Virus record (IMG/VR): IMGVR_UViG_3300042555_003139 | Coordinates: 1 to 38,740 of that record | From: a virus | Length of the DNA: 38,740 bases | Strand: one strand, 5' to 3' | Shown: one piece after another, positions 27,624-35,388 of the stretch | Layout: every line of letters starts with the position of its first letter | How positions within the stretch are numbered: the first letter of the stretch is position 1 | The notes under the pieces: generated by a model | The model's input: the letters and a program-made list of their open reading frames with translations, nothing else | Databases searched by the model: none | Told to the model about the DNA's origin: nothing | Translations under genes and position numbers: made by a program

Positions 27624-27787
27624 TTTGTCCTACACGTTCCCTGCAAGGTTGAAAAGTATTTCAAAACGCCAAGGGGGTAATGTGTAGGACAAATAAAAGA
27701 CCCATTTTAACCCTTTTATTTGTCCTACACATTACCCCAAGGGGGGTTTTAGAAAAAGAATATATATAAGGGTACGTGTAGGACAAA
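27624..27787. repeat. Symmetric array of four TTTGTCCTACAC motifs with a perfect 26-bp inverted repeat
   Basis: TTTGTCCTACAC forward at 27624-27635 and 27719-27730, reverse at 27682-27693 and 27776-27787. The two inner copies lie within perfect 26-bp arms (27674-27699 and 27713-27738) separated by 13 nt. Gaps on either side are 46 and 45 nt, so the whole array is symmetric about 27706. An A/T-rich stretch (AGAATATATATAAG) lies inside the right half. Candidate origin, operator or processing site. Confidence 0.9.
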
Positions 27788-27793
27788 TTCCCC

Positions 27794-27822
27794 TTGACCC
27801 CGCTCTGACCGCGTGCTAAGGG
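27794..27822 (+). promoter_or_regulatory. Weak promoter-like sequence abutting the 146-residue gene
   Basis: TTGACC (27794-27799), 17-nt spacer, TAAGGG (27817-27822), then 8 nt to ATG 27831. The -35 is good and the -10 poor; it is listed because its geometry matches the other start-adjacent promoters. Confidence 0.3.
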
Positions 27823-27830
27823 TCTCCTGC

Positions 27831-28271
27831 ATGAGCAAACACGAACTGTTCAACTATCCGCTCTACTGGTTCGATGAGACCGGCGCTCCAACCCGTAGAG
27901 ACCCACCATCCCGCGGACGCACGCCCGGCTGCTGCGAGTGCCGCGAGTACACTGACCGCAATGGCAACCCATACTTCAAGCTCAAAACCATATCCGGCAA
28001 AAGGCAAACAGTTTACAGACACCAGATTCTTGAAGCGCTTCGCACGCAAGATCTGCAGGAGTTCCTGAACCCAGTACCCGGATTCCGCAGCTACTCTATT
28101 GACTCTAGCGGCACGCCATACCGAATCAGCAGCACCGGAGCGGTCAAGCAGCTGAGCCAAGACATTGGTGCACGGCGCGAGCGTTTTGTTCTTTACGACT
28201 GCTGGGGCAGACGCCGTGCCCTTAGCCGCTACTCACTCTTGCGTCTAGTTAATGTATACAAGAATCATTAA
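27831..28271 (+). CDS. Hypothetical small protein with short repeated fold, NUMOD-like spacing (146 aa)
   Basis: MSKHELFNYPLYWFDETGAP, then CCECREYTDRNGNPYFKLKT and a second similar segment (FRSYSIDSSGTPYRISSTGA ... VLYDCWGRRRALSRYSLLRL). Each segment has Y-x-x-[DS]-x-x-G-x-P-Y, then a basic strand and a helix. The pattern recalls DNA-contacting repeats of NUMOD4/AP2-like type seen beside HNH nucleases, but I am unsure. No catalytic residues seen. Start ATG 27831 is chosen over an in-frame alternative at 27813. Confidence 0.65.
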   Translation: MSKHELFNYPLYWFDETGAPTRRDPPSRGRTPGCCECREYTDRNGNPYFKLKTISGKRQTVYRHQILEALRTQDLQEFLNPVPGFRSYSIDSSGTPYRISSTGAVKQLSQDIGARRERFVLYDCWGRRRALSRYSLLRLVNVYKNH

Positions 28272-28279
28272 CTTTGTTC

Positions 28280-28309
28280 TTGACATTCACCACCAAAAAA
28301 GTTTATTTT
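28280..28309 (+). promoter_or_regulatory. Promoter abutting the portal gene
   Basis: TTGACA (28280-28285), 18-nt spacer, TATTTT (28304-28309), then 7 nt to GTG 28317. Perfect -35 box; the first base of the message would be at or near the start codon. Confidence 0.6.
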
Positions 28310-28316
28310 TTGTCCC

Positions 28317-30542
28317 GTGCCATTTCAAAACAGCAACACGCAGTTCCAGACCGGTCTTACCGAGCTCGAGCTGCTCAACCTTGACGAGCAAGGGAAGCCG
28401 CCGGTGGGTAGCAGGCTCACCGACGTAAACGCCGCTCAGGGGATCTTTGCAGCACTTCTGCGCGCGGACGAGAAGTCCAACATTAACCGCAGTCGGATTC
28501 AGGCTATGTTCGACGGCGCGCCGCCCTACGACCCCGCTATTTTGCGCAGCACCAATCAGGCGAGCCGTTGCAACCTTAACTTTGGTGAGGCTGGTCGGTT
28601 CTTGGACTTGGCAAGCAGCGGCTACGTTGACCTTATTGACAGCGTTGAAAATCTTGTTCAGGTCGAGACCACGCTTGGCGAGCCCGGCACCCGCATGCGA
28701 AACGACACCGTAATCGCTGAAGAGGTCACGCGCGTGCTGCGAAGCTGGCCGGACTTTTATAGCGCTTATTTGCGGCTGACCAATCAGTTCCTTATGCACG
28801 GGGTCGGCGTAACCTATTTCGAGGACGAGCGGGACTTCCGCTTCCGCACCTGTGGTCTATCGGACTTCCTTATGCCCCGCCAGACTCAGGCGAGCGAGCA
28901 CAGCATTGAGGTGTCCGCCGCGCGCCGCTCGTACATGGTGCACGAGCTCTACCAGTTTATCCAAGACCAAGAGGTCGCTGCGAGCCGCGGCTGGGACGTC
29001 GCTGAGGTTCAGCGCGTCATTACCACCGCGAGCACCCAGAACATGCCGCGCCAGTTTACGGACTGGGAAGACATCCAGCGCGAGCTCAAGAACAACGACC
29101 TCTACACCGGCATCCGCGCCAACGTGGTCAACGTCGTTAACATGTGGGTCCGCGAGTTCGATGGAACCGTTAGCCACTTCATGTTTGCTGAGAATAGCCC
29201 CAAGGCGTTTCTTATGCAGCGCACGAGCCGGTTCCAGAACCCGGAGCAAGCGTTTCTTTTGTTCACTTATGGCGTAGGCACTAACGGTACGTACCACAGC
29301 ATTCGCGGGCTTGGACACCGGATCTATAACCACATCCAAACCAGTAACAGACTTCAGTGCCAGCTGGTAGACAGCAGCATGCTTAGTTCGAGCATTATGC
29401 TGAGCCCCGAAACGCCACGGGCCCTTAACGATCTTAGCCTGACCTTTTATGGTCCGTACTCGGTTTTGCCGCCGAACTTTAAGGTCGTCGAGAAGGGAAT
29501 CCCGAACACCGCAACAACGGTTGGCCCGGCCTTGGAGAACCTAAGCAAACAGCTTAACGACAACCTTGACTTCTACAGTAATCGTGGCGCTCTGAACGGC
29601 GGCCCTTACCGCAGCAAAACCCAGATCCAAGCCGAGCTTGAGCAGGCGACACGGCTTACAAGCAGCCAGCTTAATCAGTTCTACGCGAGCTGGCGCAGGC
29701 TAATGCGTGAGTGTGTCCGCCGCTTGGTGAACGGACCCAAAAGCGACTTTGCCGTTCGTGACTTTTACAGGCGAACAGCCGCGCGTGGGGTTCCCGCAGA
29801 CATTATTCGCAGCCTTGACTTTGAAAAGACCGTGGCTACTCGCGCGGTCGGAAGCGGCAACGCAACAAACCGAAGCGCGGCCCTTATGGATCTTGAACAA
29901 CTTTTGCCTTTACTTGACGAGGTCGGTAAGCGCAACGTTGTTTACGATAGAATCGCAGCCCGAGTAGGATATGAAAACGCAACAAGATATGTCCAGAACC
30001 CCGAAGAACCCCGCCCTCCCCAAGACGCCAAAGTCGCGGAGCTCGAAAACAGCGTGCTGCAGAGCGGCAGTCCCGTGTCAGTCCAGCCCGGAGAGCTTCA
30101 CGAAACGCACCTTAACATTCATTTGCAAAAGCTGGTCGAGCTTACTGGAGCTGTTGACGCGGGCCAAGCAGACCTTGTTCAAATGCTACCCGCTCTGCAG
30201 GCTTACTCAGAGCACTGCGCGGCCCACCTTGAGCAGCTCGCTCAAAACCCCTCGGCAACGGTCGTCGTCAGCCAAGCCCAGCAAGTGCTCCAGCAAGCAG
30301 GACAAAAAATCCTTAACGCTACCCGCGCAGCCCAAAAAGAGCAGCGCAACGCCCAGCAAGGCCCGGCCCAAGCGGAGCAAGGCCCAAGCCCGGCCGAACT
30401 AAAAGTAATGGAACAACAAATGAAGCTTGACTTTTTGCGCCAGAAAGGCGAATTGGATTTGCAAATGCGAGCCGCAAAGGCCAGCCAAGAGCAAGCTCTG
30501 GCTGACGCCAAAATGGCAGCGCAGATTTCAAATCAGAAGTAA
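28317..30542 (+). CDS. Portal (head-tail connector) protein, GTG start
   Basis: 741 residues. The portal forms the dodecameric ring through which DNA enters and leaves the head. The N-terminal half (residues about 40-330: SRIQAMFDGAPPYDPAILRS, RCNLNFGEAGRFLDLASSGY, FLMHGVGVTYFEDERDFRFR) has the spacing of a podovirus-type portal. The helical C-terminus (about 560-741) is Gln/Ala-rich. It is followed by a scaffold-like then a capsid-like gene, the usual head-gene order. GTG 28317 follows a promoter by 7 nt. Confidence 0.8.
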   Translation: MPFQNSNTQFQTGLTELELLNLDEQGKPPVGSRLTDVNAAQGIFAALLRADEKSNINRSRIQAMFDGAPPYDPAILRSTNQASRCNLNFGEAGRFLDLASSGYVDLIDSVENLVQVETTLGEPGTRMRNDTVIAEEVTRVLRSWPDFYSAYLRLTNQFLMHGVGVTYFEDERDFRFRTCGLSDFLMPRQTQASEHSIEVSAARRSYMVHELYQFIQDQEVAASRGWDVAEVQRVITTASTQNMPRQFTDWEDIQRELKNNDLYTGIRANVVNVVNMWVREFDGTVSHFMFAENSPKAFLMQRTSRFQNPEQAFLLFTYGVGTNGTYHSIRGLGHRIYNHIQTSNRLQCQLVDSSMLSSSIMLSPETPRALNDLSLTFYGPYSVLPPNFKVVEKGIPNTATTVGPALENLSKQLNDNLDFYSNRGALNGGPYRSKTQIQAELEQATRLTSSQLNQFYASWRRLMRECVRRLVNGPKSDFAVRDFYRRTAARGVPADIIRSLDFEKTVATRAVGSGNATNRSAALMDLEQLLPLLDEVGKRNVVYDRIAARVGYENATRYVQNPEEPRPPQDAKVAELENSVLQSGSPVSVQPGELHETHLNIHLQKLVELTGAVDAGQADLVQMLPALQAYSEHCAAHLEQLAQNPSATVVVSQAQQVLQQAGQKILNATRAAQKEQRNAQQGPAQAEQGPSPAELKVMEQQMKLDFLRQKGELDLQMRAAKASQEQALADAKMAAQISNQK

Positions 30543-30553
30543 GACAGTAAAGT

Positions 30554-30889
30554 ATGCCAGCCAAGAAAGTAAGCGCCGCGCCTAAAAAGCGCAGCGCGCC
30601 AAAGCCTATAGCGTTGCCGGTCCCGCTTCAAAGGTGGTACGCGGACCACACTAACGTGGACCAACTGCGTCAGATCCTTGATAATCCTCAGTTCCGTATT
30701 GCTTGCGCCACCTTGCGCCAGCAGATTAAACCGACCGGATCAAACCTTGTGGCCGGGGACAACGCATTAGCTATACGCCACGCGTATATTTCAGGCTTTT
30801 ATGATTTCGAGGACCACCTGCAACAACTAACAGTTTTGCCAGCGGACCGAATTGAAATTCCCGAATGGGACTACGTTACAACACAATGA
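30554..30889 (+). CDS. Hypothetical protein between portal and scaffold (111 aa)
   Basis: A basic N-terminus (MPAKKVSAAPKKRSAPKP) then a helical domain (WYADHTNVDQLRQILDNPQF, IRHAYISGFYDFEDHLQQLT). No family recognised by name; small proteins of this form commonly sit here in podovirus head clusters. It begins 11 nt after the portal stop and its stop overlaps the scaffold start (ATGA at 30886-30889). Confidence 0.75.
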   Translation: MPAKKVSAAPKKRSAPKPIALPVPLQRWYADHTNVDQLRQILDNPQFRIACATLRQQIKPTGSNLVAGDNALAIRHAYISGFYDFEDHLQQLTVLPADRIEIPEWDYVTTQ

Positions 30890-32055
30890 GCGAACAAACA
30901 GCAACACCAGCAGCAGAGTCTCCGGCATCGCCTACGGGGGACTTCTTTAGCGCAATCGAGCAGGCGTTTAACGCCGCAGAAACCACCGCAGAGAGCCCGG
31001 CTCCTGAAGAAACCGCACCGGCACCCGAGACGGCTACGCCCAGTAGTCAGAACACAGAACCCGTTACCGCGGACTCTGTGCCAGCGGTCGAGGACAGTAC
31101 AAAAGCAGACAGCCCAGCTCTTCCTATTGACGAGAACGCGGATACTCCGGTATCCGAAGATAACGAAGACGGACTTGTTGGCAAGGCCGGGCGTCGCTTT
31201 AAGCAGCTCAAGTCAGAGCTAAAGAACGCCAACACCGAGCTACAGACTCTTAGACAAACTCTTCAGGAGCGCGAGTCTCGTCTGCAAGAGCTGTCCGCTT
31301 CCAACGAGAGCACCGAGCAGTTCCAGCAGCGCTTGGCCGAGTATGAACAAGCGCTGTCCATTACTAAGCTCGAGGCCACCTCGGCTTACCAAGAACAAAT
31401 TCAGGCTCCTATGGTCCAGCTTGTCGAGGCTGCAGACCAGATCGCAAAGCGCTATGAAATTGACAGCGACGAGCTAATTGACGTGCTCTCGTACTCTGAT
31501 AGGGACAAGCAGGACGAAGCCTTGGACAACCTGCTGCAGGGCGTCAAGGAGCGCGACAAGCTCGCCATTTATGCTCTTGCCGAACAGGTTCCGCTTATTG
31601 TGGCGCGCAAGCAAGAGCTGTCCGACAACGCAGCCGCGGCGCTTGCCGAGCTCGAGCATCTTGACCAGCAGAAGCACCAAGAGCAGCTCGCTTCGCAACT
31701 GCAGGTTCGCAGAGAGGCCGCAGAACAGGTTCAAAGCAAGCTCGCCAGTAAGGTCCCGTTCCTAAAATCAATTGAGGGTCTTGACTTTGACAATATTGCC
31801 AAGCGCGCCGGAGAGGTAGACTTTGATGTGCTAGACACGCACAACAAGGTGTACAGCAAAATGGCGGGAGATATATTTCCAAAACTAGCTGTTGAATTCG
31901 CAAGCCTCCGTAACGAGCTTGAAGAAGCCTTGGACGAGCTAGAAGCGTTGAAAAAGGCCGAGCCCAAGATTGGTGGCGGTTCTTCAAACGCAAACACGTC
32001 AACCAAGTCGGCTGGCAACTTCCTTGACGCTATTAACGCGGCTCTTGGCGGTTAA
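30886..32055 (+). CDS. Probable capsid scaffold protein
   Basis: 389 residues from ATG 30886, which overlaps the preceding stop. The first 100 residues are acidic, rich in Ala, Pro and Thr and look disordered. Residues about 105-260 are a long coiled coil (FKQLKSELKNANTELQTLRQ onwards), then more helix, a Gly/Ser/Asn linker and a C-terminal short helix (AGNFLDAINAALGG). Acidic head, coiled coil and C-terminal helix that docks to the capsid are typical of scaffolds. It precedes the capsid gene. Confidence 0.8.
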   Translation: MSEQTATPAAESPASPTGDFFSAIEQAFNAAETTAESPAPEETAPAPETATPSSQNTEPVTADSVPAVEDSTKADSPALPIDENADTPVSEDNEDGLVGKAGRRFKQLKSELKNANTELQTLRQTLQERESRLQELSASNESTEQFQQRLAEYEQALSITKLEATSAYQEQIQAPMVQLVEAADQIAKRYEIDSDELIDVLSYSDRDKQDEALDNLLQGVKERDKLAIYALAEQVPLIVARKQELSDNAAAALAELEHLDQQKHQEQLASQLQVRREAAEQVQSKLASKVPFLKSIEGLDFDNIAKRAGEVDFDVLDTHNKVYSKMAGDIFPKLAVEFASLRNELEEALDELEALKKAEPKIGGGSSNANTSTKSAGNFLDAINAALGG

Positions 32056-32080
32056 AATTTTTGTTGGTAGTGTTCATTGC

Positions 32081-32121
32081 AACTTAGGGCTGTAAATTAA
32101 TTTTTACAGCCCTAAGTTTTT
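32081..32121 (+). terminator. Intrinsic terminator after the scaffold gene
   Basis: CTTAGGGCTGTAAA, loop TTAATT, TTTACAGCCCTAAG, then TTTTTG: a 14-bp perfect stem with a U tract, 26 nt after the scaffold stop and just before the capsid promoter. Confidence 0.93.
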
Positions 32122-32124
32122 GTA

Positions 32125-32154
32125 TTGACACTGAGTATGTTTTGCGCATATATT
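32125..32154 (+). promoter_or_regulatory. Strong promoter of the capsid gene
   Basis: TTGACA (32125-32130), 18-nt spacer, TATATT (32149-32154), directly after the terminator. It leaves a leader of about 135 nt before ATG 32297, with a small hairpin GACCT/AGGTC near 32199-32214. Placing a terminator and then a strong promoter isolates capsid expression. Confidence 0.75.
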
Positions 32155-32296
32155 ATTCGTGAACATTGAGTATTGCCCAACCAACTAACCTAATCGACCT
32201 GCCAGTAGGTCTAAAATACTGCGCTAATACAGGGTTTTTTGGTGAAAAGAGCCATTCTTAAATGTGATTAAACTCAACCTCTAAACTACTACTTTT

Positions 32297-33589
32297 ATGC
32301 CATTTACAAACGTTGGTACCCTGACCCAAGGTGGTTCCGGTACCGCAGTCATCAACACTATCCTCACCGAGGAAGCAAACCGCATTGGTTCCGATATCCA
32401 TTCCGAAACACTGCACACGAGCCCGTGGATCGACCTCATTAAGAAGTCGGCGTTCCCTAGCGACATGGGTTATCAGCTGAACACAATCATCTATGATCGT
32501 GCCCTCCCCGTCCGCGACGTTGACTCCGACGGCTCGACCGGCGACGCAGCTACTACCGATGTTGGTCTCGGTTCGTGGACCGCTCTTGGTTCCGCAGAAG
32601 GTGGTACCGCCCGCCGCGGTTTCCTTGGCGCGCCTTCAGTCAAAGACGTCCTCGGTCCTCAAACCGGTAAGGGCTTCGTTGACTTCACTCGTCAGCTCAA
32701 GAGCTACTCGCTTCAGCGCGCTATCATCGAGTCTCCTCGCATCAATATCGAAGATCTTCGCTTCGCGGCTCACCGCCAAGAGCAACTTCGTGCGATCATG
32801 GATCTCCTGAAGCAATCGACCCGGTTTAGCTGGGAAGAGCGTTACCGCGACGAGTACGACCGCCTCTGCGGCTTCTACATCAACTGCGCTGCCACCGGCA
32901 CCAGTACTGGTGTGGCTAAGACTGTTGCCACGACCGCGGTTACCGGTCTGACCGCTTCTGATGCCAATATCAGCAACAAGGTCCTCGACGGCGTGTACTT
33001 CAAGCTCGTTCGCGCTGGCGCTGGCATCAAAGCCTACGGCCGCGAAAACGGTCGCCCTGTGTTCGGCCTCGTGCTCAGCTCGGAAGCCTCGTACGCGCTC
33101 CAAACCGAAGCTGGTTTCCGTGACGACGTGCGCTACAACAGCGCCAAGGTTTCGGATCTCATTGCTCCGCTTGGTGTCGAGAAAGCCTTCCGCGGCTACT
33201 ACCACTTGGTTGACGACCTCGCTCCGCGCTACACGTTTTCTGGCAGCTCGTACGCCCGCGTTAATCCGTACACCCTCAACACCGACACCGGTGTTATCGA
33301 ACCCAACAGCGCTTACGACTCCGCTCTTTACGAGGCCGCGTACGTGCTGCACGAAGAGGTTATGGAAGCGTTGATCCCCGAACCAATTAGCGGTGTTGCT
33401 GGTCTCCAGTTCAACCCCGTTAACTACAAGGGCGACTTCCGCTGGACCAATATCCCGAACGAAACCACAAACCCAGACGGTACAATTGGTTTCTTCCGCG
33501 GTATCCTTGCTGCTGCCTCGAAGCCGATCAAGACCAACTTCGGTTACGTGATTATCTTCCGACGCACAAGCCCGACTCCTGCTGCCTAA
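32297..33589 (+). CDS. Probable major capsid protein
   Basis: 430 residues: MPFTNVGTLTQGGSGTAVIN, then INIEDLRFAAHRQEQLRAIM (a spine-like helix) and a beta-rich C-terminal half (YAFSGSSYARVNPYT-like, ending VIIFRRTSPTPAA). No lysine-rich cleavage segment is seen. Position after a scaffold, size, own promoter and terminator, and codon use shifted to C-ending codons (CTC, CGC, GGT, GAA) unlike its neighbours all fit the most abundant virion protein. The fold (HK97) is assumed. Confidence 0.82.
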   Translation: MPFTNVGTLTQGGSGTAVINTILTEEANRIGSDIHSETLHTSPWIDLIKKSAFPSDMGYQLNTIIYDRALPVRDVDSDGSTGDAATTDVGLGSWTALGSAEGGTARRGFLGAPSVKDVLGPQTGKGFVDFTRQLKSYSLQRAIIESPRINIEDLRFAAHRQEQLRAIMDLLKQSTRFSWEERYRDEYDRLCGFYINCAATGTSTGVAKTVATTAVTGLTASDANISNKVLDGVYFKLVRAGAGIKAYGRENGRPVFGLVLSSEASYALQTEAGFRDDVRYNSAKVSDLIAPLGVEKAFRGYYHLVDDLAPRYTFSGSSYARVNPYTLNTDTGVIEPNSAYDSALYEAAYVLHEEVMEALIPEPISGVAGLQFNPVNYKGDFRWTNIPNETTNPDGTIGFFRGILAAASKPIKTNFGYVIIFRRTSPTPAA

Positions 33590-33596
33590 TTAACCT

Positions 33597-33629
33597 GCTA
33601 GGGGGTTCCCAATAAGGGAACCCCTTAGC
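33597..33629 (+). terminator. Hairpin after the capsid gene, probable terminator
   Basis: GCTAGGGGGTTCCC, loop AATAA, GGGAACCCCTTAGC: 14 pairs including one G-U. The sequence that follows is only weakly U-rich (ACTTCCCCTTT), so it may attenuate or stabilise the 3' end rather than fully terminate. Confidence 0.7.
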
Positions 33630-33646
33630 ACTTCCCCTTTAATACT

Positions 33647-34081
33647 ATGCCTACTCTTGACGACATCCCAACTCTTGCTCCGCTCACTCCAACAGGTGAC
33701 GACCTGCTTCCAATCTTCGACGTGACAGCCGACAGCTCGTCTCACATCCGTAAGGTTGCTTTGAACCAGATCAATGGTCTTAGTGCTTCAGATGCTGCTG
33801 CACCCGCCGTTCTTACAAACGCTGCCCCAATTGCTACCCGCCTTGTAATTAACAGTACCGGTACTACAGCATTGCTTCCTCTTGCATCAGGAGTACTACG
33901 AGATATCATTATTATGAATGGTAACAGTGCTTCTGCGCTTACTGTCACTACTGTTAGCGGCACAACCAACATCTTCAGTTCTGCCACAGCTAACGGTGCT
34001 GCTGCTAACTCAGTTACTATTCCATTGTCTACGGCTGGTCGTTTCTTGAGTAACGGTACTAACTGGTATCGTGTATCCTAA
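33647..34081 (+). CDS. Small structural protein, possible head decoration (144 aa)
   Basis: MPTLDDIPTLAPLTPTGDDL, then a beta-rich Thr/Ser/Ala/Asn sequence ending SNGTNWYRVS. The first 45 residues match the pattern of the 194-residue tail protein at 37157 (M-x-TLDDI-x-TL ... LNQINGL versus VGDLNNL), suggesting a shared docking module. Placement right after the capsid fits a decoration or head-fibre protein. Bounded by hairpins on both sides. Confidence 0.72.
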   Translation: MPTLDDIPTLAPLTPTGDDLLPIFDVTADSSSHIRKVALNQINGLSASDAAAPAVLTNAAPIATRLVINSTGTTALLPLASGVLRDIIIMNGNSASALTVTTVSGTTNIFSSATANGAAANSVTIPLSTAGRFLSNGTNWYRVS

Positions 34082-34090
34082 ACCCAACCT

Positions 34091-34120
34091 GCATCCTGCA
34101 GCCTTAACCCTGCAGGATGC
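34091..34120 (+). terminator. Hairpin between small structural genes
   Basis: GCATCCTGCAG, 8-nt loop, CTGCAGGATGC: 11 perfect pairs, then TACCCTTTCC. Probably a weak terminator or mRNA-end structure. An ATG inside the stem (34117) is not taken as a start. Confidence 0.6.
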
Positions 34121-34137
34121 TACCCTTTCCTAACACC

Positions 34138-34416
34138 ATGCCTATGTACCTGCCAATCCCAGAAGGTCTCGAAATTCCAGAAACTGGAACCTTTGATCTA
34201 GTGACCACTTTCGAGAACCGCGAAGGTCAACTTTATCCTATTGCCGTTGACGGAATTCCGTTCCCTGAAACCGAAGCCGAACCCGAAGCCGAACCCGAAG
34301 CCGGAGCCGAAGCCGAAGTTGAAACAACAGCCGAGGTCGAAGGCGCTCAGGCACCAGACTCTTTCATGGCCGCTATTGAAAACGCCATGAAGAAAAAACA
34401 ACAACAACCTAAATAA
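34138..34416 (+). CDS. Small acidic phage protein with Glu-Pro repeats (92 aa)
   Basis: MPMYLPIPEGLEIPETGTFD, then VTTFENREGQLYPIAVDGIP and a run of EAEPEAEPEAGAEAEVE ending MKKKQQQPK. The N-terminal part matches a small phage family I recall (IPEGFE-PPEG ... L..IDGI) with no known role. The Glu/Pro tract is encoded by a GAAGCCGAACCC-type repeat that may vary in length. ATG 34138 follows CTAACACC. Confidence 0.72.
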   Translation: MPMYLPIPEGLEIPETGTFDLVTTFENREGQLYPIAVDGIPFPETEAEPEAEPEAGAEAEVETTAEVEGAQAPDSFMAAIENAMKKKQQQPK

Positions 34417-34420
34417 CACT

Positions 34421-34573
34421 ATGAAGACCACAGCATTGGGTATCTTGACAATTGTTGCCACGCTCGCTAATGTCGGCGTGCAAGTCCTTAAAGGTGGCGC
34501 ACCTGATTTTATGGCTGCGTTTGCCGCGGTAACCGCCGGGGTCGGCCTCATTAAAGCTCGCGACAACAAGTAA
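34421..34573 (+). CDS. Holin-like membrane protein (50 aa)
   Basis: MKTTALGILTIVATLANVGV, then FMAAFAAVTAGVGLIKARDN: two short hydrophobic helices around a Gly/Pro turn and a charged C-terminus. This resembles small holins that open the membrane for the endolysin. It overlaps the next gene by one base (TAATG) and lies 217 nt before the amidase, forming a lysis cassette. Confidence 0.65.
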   Translation: MKTTALGILTIVATLANVGVQVLKGGAPDFMAAFAAVTAGVGLIKARDNK

Positions 34574-34749
34574 TGACTACAGACCAAGGCAAGGACTTTC
34601 TACACGGCGTAGCCGGTACGGTAGCCCCTGCTCTTGGGGTCGTTACTTCGTTTCAAGAGCAGCTGGAATGGGGTTTGCGCATGACCTCACTGACGATTGG
34701 TATTGTCGTGGGGCTGCTTTCCCTGTTCCGACTGCTTAAGAAATTCTAA
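34573..34749 (+). CDS. Second small membrane protein of the lysis cassette (58 aa)
   Basis: MTTDQGKDFLHGVAGTVAPA, with one membrane helix (residues about 38-55, TSLTIGIVVGLLSLFRLLKK). Coupled to the holin-like gene by TAATG. It may be a second holin or an antiholin, or a spanin-like partner; the sequence does not decide. Confidence 0.65.
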   Translation: MTTDQGKDFLHGVAGTVAPALGVVTSFQEQLEWGLRMTSLTIGIVVGLLSLFRLLKKF

Positions 34750-34790
34750 ATAGGTCAAGTGTAGCACGACCTACAATGTAGATCCTAAAC

Positions 34791-35345
34791 ATGAGCACCA
34801 TTGGAATCTGTATTGGCCACAGCCGTTCCGGCGATAAGGGTGCTGTCAACACAAAAGGTGCAAGCGAACACGTCTTCAATAGCGAAATTGGGCACCTTAC
34901 CGCCGATTTGCTACGAAAAAAGGGATACACAGTGCATGTTGTTGACGAATATAAGGGGGGTTCCTACTCCAGTGCCATCTGCTGGCTATCGGACCACCTT
35001 GCAAAACTCGGCGTAAATGTGGCAGTTGAGCTGCACTTTAACTCCGCCGGACCATTTGCAGAGGGTCACGAATGGCTGCACTGGTACCGCAGCACAAAGG
35101 GGCAGCGTCTGGCATCCTGTTTCAATCACGCTTTTAAGGAATCCTTTCCGGACGCCAAGGTTCGCGGTGTGAAGTCCGCTGATAAAGAGGATAGGGGTAG
35201 CTTGTTCTTGCGTGTTACCCGTTGTCCAGCGGTTATTCTTGAGCCTTTCTTCGGTTCCAATAAGTCCGAAACGGACTTTTATACAAAGAATAAGTCCGAG
35301 CTTGCGTCCGCGTACGCTAGGGCTTTATCTGATTATCTTCAATAA
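34791..35345 (+). CDS. N-acetylmuramoyl-L-alanine amidase endolysin (Amidase_3)
   Basis: 184 residues, no signal peptide. Zinc ligands fit H10 (ICIGHSRSGDKGAV), the Glu in FNSEIG and the His in ELHFNS; the catalytic Glu is in ILEPFFGSNKSE. It cleaves the bond between MurNAc and L-Ala of peptidoglycan to lyse the host. It lacks a separate cell-wall-binding domain, as in many phages of Gram-negative hosts. TACAAT at 34772-34777 may be a -10 box, without a clear -35. Confidence 0.92.
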   Translation: MSTIGICIGHSRSGDKGAVNTKGASEHVFNSEIGHLTADLLRKKGYTVHVVDEYKGGSYSSAICWLSDHLAKLGVNVAVELHFNSAGPFAEGHEWLHWYRSTKGQRLASCFNHAFKESFPDAKVRGVKSADKEDRGSLFLRVTRCPAVILEPFFGSNKSETDFYTKNKSELASAYARALSDYLQ

Positions 35346-35352
35346 AACACAG

Positions 35353-35381
35353 TTGACAAACGCGCTACTATTTTATAGTGT
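35353..35381 (+). promoter_or_regulatory. Promoter abutting the 110-residue gene
   Basis: TTGACA (35353-35358), 17-nt spacer, TAGTGT (35376-35381), then 7 nt to GTG 35389. A stronger -10 (TATAGT, 35374-35379) with 15-nt spacing overlaps it. It is directly after the endolysin stop. Confidence 0.6.
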
Positions 35382-35388
35382 ATAGGCC

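Noticed and set aside
27674-27738. Protelomerase (hairpin telomere) target site
   Set aside because: The palindromic layout invites the idea, but no protelomerase gene is visible in the window and the centre is a 13-nt non-palindromic loop; kept only as one option in the array finding.
32159-32185. Nine-codon leader peptide (GTG 32159) at the capsid promoter
   Set aside because: It sits where a leaderless start would be, but it is too short and has no attenuator-like feature to support it.
34117-34137. ATG 34117 as the start of the acidic 92-residue protein
   Set aside because: It lies inside the 3' strand of a perfect hairpin; ATG 34138 begins the conserved part.
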